Source: an uncultured Duganella sp. (GTDB taxonomy: Bacteria; Pseudomonadota; Gammaproteobacteria; Burkholderiales; Burkholderiaceae). From it: a DNA stretch of 13,565 nt. Location of the stretch: contig CAMLSG010000149.1 of assembly GCA_946482635.1 (NCBI GenBank), positions 1 through 13,565 of the forward strand, written 5' to 3'. Shown here piece by piece: positions 1-5,798 of the stretch (position 1 is the first letter of the stretch; each line of letters opens with the position of its first letter). The position numbers and the translations under genes are program-made. The notes under the pieces are model-generated. The model saw nothing but the letters and a program-made list of their open reading frames with translations, did no database searches and was not told the origin of the DNA.

Positions 1-1
1 C

Positions 2-907
2 AACCACTGGATGCCGCAGGAAGTGAACATGCAGCGCGACATCGAACTGTGGAAGAACCCGAACGGCCTGTCCGAAGACGAGCGCCGCCTGGTCAAGCGC
101 AACCTGGGCTTCTTCGTCACCGCCGACTCGCTGGCCGCCAACAACATCGTGCTGGGCACCTACCGCCACATCACGGCGCCCGAGTGCCGCCAGTTCCTGC
201 TGCGCCAGGCGTTTGAAGAAGCCATCCACACCCACGCCTACCAGTACATCGTGGAGAGCCTGGGCCTGGACGAAGGCGAGATCTTCAACGCGTATCACGA
301 GGTGCCGTCGATCCGCAACAAGGACGAGTTCCTGATCCCGTTCATCGACGCGATCATGGACCCGAACTTCAAGACCGGCACGCCCGAGGCCGACCAGACC
401 CTGCTCAAGAGCCTGATCGTGTTCGCCTGCCTGATGGAAGGCCTGTTCTTCTACGTCGGCTTCACCCAGATCCTGGCGCTGGGCCGCCAGAATAAGATGA
501 TGGGCGCCGCCGAGCAGTACCAGTACATCCTGCGCGACGAATCGATGCACTGCAACTTCGGTATCGACCTGATCAACACCATCAAGCTGGAAAACCCGCA
601 ACTGTGGACCCCGGCCTTCAAGGAAGAGATCAAAGGCCTGTTCCTGCAAGCTGTCGAACTGGAATACCGCTACGCCGAAGACACCATGCCACGTGGCGTG
701 CTGGGCCTGAACGCAGCCATGTTCAAAGGCTACCTGCGCTTTATCGCCAACCGCCGCGCCACCCAGATCGGCCTGGAAACCCTGTTCGAACAGGACGAAA
801 ATCCATTCCCATGGATGTCGGAAATGATCGACCTGAAGAAAGAGCGCAACTTCTTCGAAACCCGCGTCACCGAGTACCAGACCGGCGGCGCGCTGAGCTG
901 GGATTAA
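2..907 (+). CDS. nrdB: Ribonucleoside-diphosphate reductase class Ia, beta subunit (3' part, cut by window edge)
   Basis: This is the small subunit of class I ribonucleotide reductase. Its diferric-tyrosyl radical drives reduction of ribonucleoside diphosphates to deoxyribonucleotides in the NrdA partner, in the cytoplasm. The frame is open from base 2 (Asn-His-Trp before the first visible Met at 11), so the N-terminus lies outside the window. Counting from the Met at 11, the di-iron ligands are all recognisable: D39, E70, H73, E143, E177 and H180. Y77, in the EAIHTHAY context, matches the radical tyrosine (E. coli Y122). The C-terminal tail [12 protein letters not shown] is the type that docks onto NrdA. 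All key residues are intact, so the gene should be functional. nrdA is normally just upstream and cannot be seen here. A terminator follows 17 bases after the stop, so nrdB probably ends its transcript. The family assignment is secure. Confidence 0.97.
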   Translation, partial: NHWMPQEVNMQRDIELWKNPNGLSEDERRLVKRNLGFFVTADSLAANNIVLGTYRHITAPECRQFLLRQAFEEAIHTHAYQYIVESLGLDEGEIFNAYHEVPSIRNKDEFLIPFIDAIMDPNFKTGTPEADQTLLKSLIVFACLMEGLFFYVGFTQILALGRQNKMMGAAEQYQYILRDESMHCNFGIDLINTIKLENPQLWTPAFKEEIKGLFLQAVELEYRYAEDTMPRGVLGLNAAMFKGYLRFIANRRATQIGLETLFEQDENPFPWMSEMIDLKKERNFFETRVTEYQTGGALSWD

Positions 908-924
908 TTCCCCGCCTCCCCACG

Positions 925-952
925 AAAGCCCGGCCTTGCGCCGGGCTTTTTT
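925..952 (+). terminator. Rho-independent terminator after nrdB
   Basis: A 10-bp perfect stem, AAAGCCCGGC (925-934) with GCCGGGCTTT (940-949), has a 5-nt loop and runs into a six-T tract (947-952). It lies just after the nrdB stop codon and is a textbook intrinsic terminator. The A-rich left arm could also allow some function on the opposite strand, where it would sit behind the convergent NHL gene. Confidence 0.93.
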
Positions 953-980
953 GTGACCGAACCGAAAGCCCCATACAAGA

Positions 981-1019
981 GTCGGTGCCAGGTGTCGGTG
1001 CAGGTTTGTGGTCCCATTA
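981..1019. repeat. REP-like short repeat region (GTCGGTGC twice) ending in GGTCCCATTA
   Basis: The 8-mer GTCGGTGC occurs at 981-988 and again at 994-1001, a 13-bp period. It is followed by GGTCCCATTA at 1010-1019, which contains the stop codon of the minus-strand NHL gene. A near-copy of the last decamer, GGCCCCATTA, lies at 1904-1913 beside the other end of that gene. The GTCGGTGCCAGGTGTCGG style resembles the short GGTGCC-rich extragenic repeats that are common in betaproteobacterial genomes. The repeats are seen directly; the REP label is inferred. Confidence 0.45.
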
Positions 1020-1892
1020 TTGAGTTCGATGAATGCGGACACGCAGCGCCGAGCCTGCCGCTAGCAGGATGTTGTCATTCCGATCGACTGCAATGGACCG
1101 AATCCATGTCGAGCATTGTTCCGGTGGCAGCCGGACAAGTCCCGCCAGGGGGCCGTCTGGCGTTCCTATGAGCGTCTTGACTTCGCCAGAAGGGGTTACT
1201 TTGCGAACGGCGCAGCCTTGGTCTACCACGAGAAAATCGCCGTTATGGTCGGCAGTTGCCGCGGTCGGTCCGCAGAAGCGCGCATTCTCGCCGATGCCAT
1301 CGACCATTCCGCATTCGCGCGGCATTCCTGCGAGATGCCGGAGCCTCCCTTGCTCGAGCATGAAAACTGCACCGCTGTTGTCGACGATAAGCACCTGACC
1401 GTTTTTATTCACGGCCACCCCCTCGAGGATGGGAATGTGGTTATCGTCAAAGGATTGCTCCGAGCTAAGCAACAAAATCTTGCGCCCAGTGGAGTCCACC
1501 TTCCATACTTCGCCAACGAGGCCGGCTGTTACGTAAATACTACCGTCGCCATCGACTGCGAGTCCGGTGATGGCAGAGTTGATGCGCATTTCCTCAGTTG
1601 CTTTGGACTGCTTGAGCAAACCTACCACGTGGTCCAGGATGCATCCGTCGCCGTCCGCACCATAGCTAGCGTGGATGTTGCCTGACTTGTCTGTGCCAAC
1701 GAAGCCTGGAACAAGAAGCGAAGCGACAATCTCAAGTTCTGAATCCTTGCCGTTGTGGCGAAATACTTCGCCTTCGCCATTAAAAATAAGATAAATCGAA
1801 CCGTCATCAGCGGCGGAAACCGCCACGGCATAGCCATCCCGTTCAGCAATTGTTTCGACGGTTACTCTGGCCGGTAGTGTTCGGGTGCGCAC
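1017..1892 (-). CDS. NHL-repeat beta-propeller protein
   Basis: This is a 291-aa protein of unknown role, probably a single beta-propeller. About six blade-like units can be seen near residues 24-48, 64-75, 107-138, 156-186, 208-243 and 265-287. Each carries the NHL pattern of a hydrophobic 'xxAVDxxGxIYV' strand followed by a short 'V/R-K-x-xxxG' strand. The clearest unit is DGIGENARFCGPTAATADHN through AVRKVTPSG. NHL propellers act as binding scaffolds; no catalytic residues are evident. The longest frame starts at a GTG (1892), preceded by an in-frame stop and no good Shine-Dalgarno sequence. No signal peptide is visible, so a truncated 5' end or a later start is possible. The gene runs against its neighbours, is more A/T-rich than flanking genes (for example around 1780-1800), and is flanked by direct repeats, which together suggest acquisition. 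The fold is fairly certain; the function is unknown. Confidence 0.72.
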   Translation of the reverse strand: MRTRTLPARVTVETIAERDGYAVAVSAADDGSIYLIFNGEGEVFRHNGKDSELEIVASLLVPGFVGTDKSGNIHASYGADGDGCILDHVVGLLKQSKATEEMRINSAITGLAVDGDGSIYVTAGLVGEVWKVDSTGRKILLLSSEQSFDDNHIPILEGVAVNKNGQVLIVDNSGAVFMLEQGRLRHLAGMPRECGMVDGIGENARFCGPTAATADHNGDFLVVDQGCAVRKVTPSGEVKTLIGTPDGPLAGLVRLPPEQCSTWIRSIAVDRNDNILLAAGSALRVRIHRTQ

Positions 1893-1903
1893 GGCTGAGA
1901 TCA

Positions 1904-1913
1904 GGCCCCATTA
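1904..1913. repeat. Direct-repeat partner GGCCCCATTA flanking the NHL gene
   Basis: This decamer differs from GGTCCCATTA at 1010-1019 at one of ten positions and has the same orientation. The two copies bracket the NHL gene: one overlaps its stop codon, the other lies 12 bases before its GTG start. They may be insertion scars or remnants of a dispersed repeat. A pair of 10-mers this similar could also arise by chance. Confidence 0.35.
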
Positions 1914-1920
1914 ACTTTTG

Positions 1921-1926
1921 TATAAT
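1921..1926 (+). promoter_or_regulatory. Candidate -10 box (TATAAT) for the membrane-protein gene
   Basis: A perfect consensus TATAAT sits 31 bases before the ATG at 1958, in the divergent gap behind the NHL gene. This would put the transcription start near 1933. No convincing -35 hexamer is found at the usual 16-18 bp spacing; the closest, CTGAGA at 1895-1900, is 20 bp away. The promoter may therefore be weak or activator-dependent. Confidence 0.38.
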
Positions 1927-1957
1927 TGCGCGTCTATTAATATTGCCAGTGTACAAC

Positions 1958-2917
1958 ATGGAAGAAGCCACTACGCCAGAACAACCAAAGCGCGCCAAAA
2001 AGCTGGGCCGCATTGCCATCTACATCTTTGCCGCCATCGGCCTGCTGCTCACGCTGATGATTGCCTACTTCGCGCTCAGCGCGAAGGGACAGCCAGCCGC
2101 TCGCACCTTCGACGCGAACGAAGCCATCGACGGCGTCATGACGCGCAACTACGGCAAGTATTCGGAGTCCCAGCAAGGCTGGCTATATGTCGACGAAGCG
2201 AGCCACGCAACTTACCTCGTCACTGTCGTGCAGCAGAAGAAGGTCGACGGCAAGGAAGGCGATGAGCTCTACCTGGTCACCAGTGGCCGTGCCACCGATG
2301 GCGACGATTCGTTCTATGGCGTGTTCCAATTGCGCTACCGCGAGGGACAGCTCTACGAATACAGCGATCCGCGCCGCCCAAGCGGTGTCGATCCGGTCAC
2401 CCCGGAACGCGTGCACTTCGAAGCCTTGAGCGCAGATGTCTGGGGATGGGTGGTGAAAACCATTTCCAATGAATCCGGCGTAGGCGAACACTTCACCACG
2501 ACGAACAACGTGGTCCTGGCGCCGCATAACGAACAGATCGTCGTGCTGACCGAATTCACTGCGGCATTCCAGGTACTGGGCGCCGGCAACTGCAAGGAAA
2601 CCGAAAGCGCCTACGCCGACTGGGAAAAGACACAGGGTGAGAAGAAGGCCGCTCCCGCCGAAGGCGAAGGTACGCAGGAACCATCGAGCGAGGAGGCGGA
2701 CGAGGAATACGCTATCGTCCCGCCACGCTGCACCCAGCTGCAGTGGTCCTATCGCACCGACCCGGTGAGCGATTCGACCTTCACCCCGCTGTACATCACG
2801 CGCAAGGCCGGCATGGAAGGAGGCAGCCAGGTGGAGGCGAAAACCTGGAAGGTCATGTTCGATCCAAAGAGCTATACCTACCTGATGCCGGACGAGTTGA
2901 AGAACGTGGGATCGTGA
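1958..2917 (+). CDS. Unrecognised single-pass inner-membrane protein
   Basis: A 319-aa protein of a family I do not recognise. A charged cytoplasmic N-tail (KRAKK, about residues 11-15) is followed by one strong hydrophobic segment at about 19-40. About 280 residues then follow, predicted by the positive-inside rule to lie in the periplasm. The soluble part has two halves joined by a low-complexity Ala/Glu-rich linker (about 227-250). It has only two cysteines, C212 and C258, on either side of the linker, which could form a disulfide. The ATG at 1958 is chosen over the longer frame from 1850 because that extension overlaps the divergent NHL gene and lies upstream of a consensus -10 box. No strong Shine-Dalgarno is visible. 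The mscS-like gene starts 61 bases after its stop, so the two may share a transcript. Expression is likely; the function cannot be assigned. Confidence 0.75.
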   Translation: MEEATTPEQPKRAKKLGRIAIYIFAAIGLLLTLMIAYFALSAKGQPAARTFDANEAIDGVMTRNYGKYSESQQGWLYVDEASHATYLVTVVQQKKVDGKEGDELYLVTSGRATDGDDSFYGVFQLRYREGQLYEYSDPRRPSGVDPVTPERVHFEALSADVWGWVVKTISNESGVGEHFTTTNNVVLAPHNEQIVVLTEFTAAFQVLGAGNCKETESAYADWEKTQGEKKAAPAEGEGTQEPSSEEADEEYAIVPPRCTQLQWSYRTDPVSDSTFTPLYITRKAGMEGGSQVEAKTWKVMFDPKSYTYLMPDELKNVGS

Positions 2918-2968
2918 CCGAATTGAGCTGGGCAGGAATGTATGCCATGATGGAACGCAAAATGACAT

Positions 2969-2975
2969 CAGGGAA
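2969..2975 (+). promoter_or_regulatory. Shine-Dalgarno for the MscS-like gene
   Basis: CAGGGAA ends 3 bases before the ATG at 2979, with the AGGG core a little further up. It is the best ribosome binding site near this start and supports ATG 2979, because the ATGs at 2938-2964 are in other frames. Confidence 0.5.
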
Positions 2976-2978
2976 ACC

Positions 2979-4556
2979 ATGCTGCTACGCACGCTTTTCT
3001 GCCTGTTCCTGCTCGCGCTTGGCCAACTAAGCTACGCCCAGCAAGCCGCAACGCCTCCAGCCAAGGCGGAAGCGCCTGCCGCGCGGCTTGTGGTTGGCAA
3101 CCGGACTGTCTTTGTGTTCCGCTCCATGCTGAGCGGCTATTCCCCACACGATCGCGCCGAGGCTGCGGATAAACGCCTCGAGCGCGCGCTCGCATTGGGC
3201 GGGCCGCAACAAGCCAGCATCAGGTCGATCGCCGAGGGCACGCAAGTCCTGCTCGACGGTTCGCTGCTGTTCCTGGTGTCACCCGGCGACGTCAATGCCC
3301 TGGCAGGCGACACCACGGACCTGCTGGCCCATGAAAGCGCCAGGCAATTGAGCAAGGCGCTGGAGGAGCGCCGCGAGCAGCGCAGCCCCGCATACCTTGC
3401 ACAGGCGCTTGCCCTGTGCGTGCTGGCGACCGGCGCGCTGGCCTTTTTCCTGTGGATGCTTGCGGCCTTGCGCCGCCAGGCCCGGCGGCGGCTGGAAGCG
3501 ATTCTTGGCCGGCGCCTGGCACAAGTGCGTGTCCGCAATGTGCGCGTGCTGGATGCGGAACACCTGGTCCATTTCATGCGCCTTACCATGGACGTCATGG
3601 TGTGGTTCCTGGGCCTGCTGGCTGCTTACGTCTGGCTGGCCTTTGTCCTGGCGAGAATTCCATTTGCGCGCAACTGGGGCGAGCGCTTGCAGCAATTCCT
3701 GCTTGATACCGCAACTGATATCGCCGGCAACGTGGCCGAAGCGATTCCCGGCCTGCTGCTGGTTGCGGTGATCGTGCTGCTGGCCCGCCTGGCCAGCGCC
3801 ACCCTGGCCTCCGTTTTCAAGCGCATCGAAAGCGGCGAGCTGCATTTCGGCTGGCTTGACCGCGATACGGCGGTTCCGACGCGCCGCCTGGCTACCGCGG
3901 TGATCTGGCTGTTTGCGCTGGCCATGGCTTATCCCTACCTGCCCGGTTCGCACACGGCGGCCTTCCAGGGCGTGACGGTGCTGGCCGGGCTGATGCTGTC
4001 GATCGGCGCCTCCAGCATTGTCGGGCAGGGCGCCGCAGGACTGATCCTGATGTACACGCGTGCCCTGCGCAGGGGCGACTACGTCAGCATCGGCGATGTG
4101 CAGGGCACCGTGGTGGAACCGGGAATATTCGACACCCGGCTGCGCACCGGCATGGGCGTGGACGTGGCCATGCCGAATGCCTGGGTGCTGTCGAATACGA
4201 TCAAGAACTACTCGCGCGCCGTGCCGGGCGCCTACGTGCTGGATACCACCGTCACGATCGGGTACGACACGCCCTGGCGCCAGGTGCATGCAATGCTGGA
4301 AGAGGCAGCGATGACAACCGAGGGTGTCGCCGCAGAACCGAGGCCGTACGTGATCCAGAGCGCCTTGTCCGATTTCTATATCGAGTACAAGCTCGTGGCC
4401 TGTTCGGCATTGAGTTCGCCCGCCAACCGAGCCGAGTTGCTTAGCCTCCTGCACCAGAAGGTGGTCGACGTTTTCAATCGTGAAGGTGTCCAGATCATGT
4501 CGCCGCACTTCACGCAGGAGCCGCAGCACCCCCAAATCGTGCCACCAGCGAGGTAG
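2979..4556 (+). CDS. MscS-family mechanosensitive ion channel with periplasmic N-terminal domain
   Basis: A 525-aa inner-membrane channel that would open under membrane tension and release ions or small solutes on osmotic downshift. Order: signal peptide 1-20 (cleavage after SYA); a periplasmic domain of about 21-138; transmembrane segments near 139-163, 205-226, 252-273, 303-321 and 330-357; then the cytoplasmic MscS beta and alpha/beta domains to about 510. The last helix has the Gly/Ala-rich pore pattern GLMLSIGASSIVGQGAAGLI. It is followed by the family's signature region, with R364-R365-G-D-Y, VQGTV and MPN (398-400) before TIKNYSR. It is longer than the 286-aa E. coli MscS, in keeping with larger multi-helix homologues. 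The stop overlaps the ribosome binding site of the solute-binding gene downstream, so translation is probably coupled. The family is certain; ion preference cannot be read from the sequence. Confidence 0.92.
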   Translation: MLLRTLFCLFLLALGQLSYAQQAATPPAKAEAPAARLVVGNRTVFVFRSMLSGYSPHDRAEAADKRLERALALGGPQQASIRSIAEGTQVLLDGSLLFLVSPGDVNALAGDTTDLLAHESARQLSKALEERREQRSPAYLAQALALCVLATGALAFFLWMLAALRRQARRRLEAILGRRLAQVRVRNVRVLDAEHLVHFMRLTMDVMVWFLGLLAAYVWLAFVLARIPFARNWGERLQQFLLDTATDIAGNVAEAIPGLLLVAVIVLLARLASATLASVFKRIESGELHFGWLDRDTAVPTRRLATAVIWLFALAMAYPYLPGSHTAAFQGVTVLAGLMLSIGASSIVGQGAAGLILMYTRALRRGDYVSIGDVQGTVVEPGIFDTRLRTGMGVDVAMPNAWVLSNTIKNYSRAVPGAYVLDTTVTIGYDTPWRQVHAMLEEAAMTTEGVAAEPRPYVIQSALSDFYIEYKLVACSALSSPANRAELLSLLHQKVVDVFNREGVQIMSPHFTQEPQHPQIVPPAR

Positions 4557-4558
4557 GA
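4551..4558 (+). promoter_or_regulatory. Shine-Dalgarno overlapping the mscS stop codon
   Basis: AGGTAGGA contains the TAG stop of the channel gene (4554-4556) and lies 8 bases before the ATG at 4567. It fixes the start of the solute-binding gene at 4567 rather than at the upstream in-frame ATG at 4480, and implies translational coupling between the two genes. Confidence 0.7.
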
Positions 4559-4566
4559 CGCTTGCC

Positions 4567-5334
4567 ATGGACTTTCGTGCCCTGATCTTCGCGGCTCCAT
4601 GCATATTGCTTGGCTCCCTGGGATGGGCGGGGGAGCCGGCTGCCATTCGCGTTGCAGCGCAAAGCGACTCAGAACCCAAGTTTGTCGCGCAGGGGGCCGC
4701 GGTTGCCGGCAGCTGCATCGATATCTTCCGGGCGATCGAGAAGGTGGAGCCCGGGCTCAAATTCGTCGGCGACCAGCAATGGATGCCGCTCAAGCGGATC
4801 GAAGCGATGGTGGTCGGACACAAGCTGGACGCCGCTTGCGGCCTGGTGCGAAGCGAGGAGCGCATTGCGGCTTACGACATCCCGGACACGCCTCTGTTTT
4901 CCGTCAACTACCATATGCTGGTCCGTGCCGATGACCCGGTGAACGTGAAGAATTTTGACGAGGTGCGTGCACTGGACGAAGGCGGCATAGTCCTCGTCAA
5001 TGCCGGCAGCGGGGCGATTGCCGCGCTCAGGAAGGCAGGCGGCCTCAGGATTGACAACACGGCCAATTCGACCGCGCAGAATATCGACAAGCTGCTGGCG
5101 GGCAGGGGCCGTTTCTACTATTACCGCATTCCCGGCCTGATCTCGGAGATCAGGAAGGCGGGACATGCGCGCAAGGTGCGGATCCTGCCTGCCGTATTCG
5201 ACACGCAGGTGTTTTACATGGTGCTGGGGCGGCACCTTGGCAAGGAAACCGAGGACAAGATCGCGCAGGCGCTCAGCCGCCTCAACGAGCATGGCGAGTT
5301 GAAGCAAATCGCAGAAAAGTGGTCGGCTTACTGA
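4567..5334 (+). CDS. Periplasmic solute-binding protein, SBP_bac_3 type
   Basis: A 255-aa protein of the extracellular solute-binding family 3 fold (amino-acid-type two-lobed binding proteins). A signal peptide covers about 1-22 (hydrophobic ALIFAAPCILLGSLGWAG). The mature part shows family landmarks: an early IRVAAQSD strand, the CIDIFRAIE helix, WMPLKRIEAMVVGHKLDAAC (about 72-91), the SEERIAAYDIPDTPLF segment (about 96-111) where the lobes meet, and the C-terminal helix LNEHGELKQIAEKW. C50 and C91 could form a disulfide. The start at 4567 is set by the AGGTAGGA site 8 bases upstream. The usual ABC permease and ATPase genes are absent nearby; instead it sits 10 bases behind a MscS-type channel. 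It may feed a distant transporter or act as a sensor subunit for its neighbour. The ligand cannot be predicted. Confidence 0.85.
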   Translation: MDFRALIFAAPCILLGSLGWAGEPAAIRVAAQSDSEPKFVAQGAAVAGSCIDIFRAIEKVEPGLKFVGDQQWMPLKRIEAMVVGHKLDAACGLVRSEERIAAYDIPDTPLFSVNYHMLVRADDPVNVKNFDEVRALDEGGIVLVNAGSGAIAALRKAGGLRIDNTANSTAQNIDKLLAGRGRFYYYRIPGLISEIRKAGHARKVRILPAVFDTQVFYMVLGRHLGKETEDKIAQALSRLNEHGELKQIAEKWSAY

Positions 5335-5360
5335 TGGTGGTATGATGATCGGCTAATTGC

Positions 5361-5373
5361 ATCATATTATGAT
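5361..5373. promoter_or_regulatory. Palindrome ATCATA-T-TATGAT, candidate MarR operator and -10 region
   Basis: A perfect inverted repeat (6-bp arms, 1-nt centre) in a strikingly AT-rich patch ends 5 bases before the marR ATG at 5379. The right half contains TATGAT (5368-5373), a good -10 match. A repressor bound here would cover the promoter, which is the usual autoregulatory layout for MarR proteins. The palindrome is seen directly; binding is inferred. Use of this -10 would place the transcript start at or next to the ATG. Confidence 0.5.
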
Positions 5374-5378
5374 ATAAA

Positions 5379-5798
5379 ATGCCATCACCACCAGATACGC
5401 TGGCCAAGGCCGACTTCATGGCCCTGTCCGAATTCCGCTACCAGATGCGGCGCTTCGAGCGCTTTTCCGAAAACGCTGCCCATGCCGAGGGCATCACGCC
5501 GCTGCAGTACCTGCTGCTGCTGCATATCAAAGGCTTTCCCGGCCGCGACTGGGCTACTGTCGGCGAGCTGGCCGAACGGCTGCAAGCGCAGCAGCATGGC
5601 GTAGTCGCTTTGCTGGGCCGCTGCGAGGCGGCCGGGCTGGTACAGCGCCGCCCCAATGCGCAGGACCGGCGCCGGGTCGAAGTCCACCTGCTGCCTGCCG
5701 GCGAAGAAGTGCTGGTGCGCCTGGCTGCCATCCACCGCGCCGAACTGCAATCGCTGCATGGCGTTTTCACTGTTCCCAACCTGCCTCAAAAACCATGA
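5379..5798 (+). CDS. MarR-family winged-helix transcriptional regulator
   Basis: A 139-aa dimeric DNA-binding repressor-type protein. The N-terminal helix (ALSEFRYQMRRFERF) would contribute to the dimer interface. The winged helix runs from about residue 40 to 110: ITPLQYLLLLHIKG, then the helix-turn-helix TVGELAERLQAQQHGVVALLGRCEAAGLV, then the basic wing RRPNAQDRRRVEVHL. A C-terminal helix follows. Two starts are possible. ATG 5379 lies right against the operator-like palindrome and has no Shine-Dalgarno, so it would be nearly leaderless. ATG 5418 (MALSEFR) has AAGG (5405-5408) at good spacing and may be the true start. The stop overlaps the CLC gene start (ATGA, 5795-5798), so the two are almost certainly cotranscribed, and the regulator probably controls the channel. 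The inducer is unknown. Confidence 0.88.
   Translation: MPSPPDTLAKADFMALSEFRYQMRRFERFSENAAHAEGITPLQYLLLLHIKGFPGRDWATVGELAERLQAQQHGVVALLGRCEAAGLVQRRPNAQDRRRVEVHLLPAGEEVLVRLAAIHRAELQSLHGVFTVPNLPQKP

Noticed and set aside
1116..1685. Plus-strand frame of 189 codons inside the NHL gene
   Set aside because: It overlaps the minus-strand frame, which shows regular NHL repeats; the plus product shows no recognisable pattern.
1850..1957. N-terminal extension of the membrane protein from ATG 1850
   Set aside because: It overlaps the divergent NHL gene and includes the consensus TATAAT; the product from ATG 1958 has a proper charged N-tail followed by a membrane segment.
3279..4865. 528-codon minus-strand frame opposite the MscS gene
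   Set aside because: Same GC-driven shadow effect. The plus strand carries clear MscS motifs, and the antisense product is repetitive in His, Gln and Arg.
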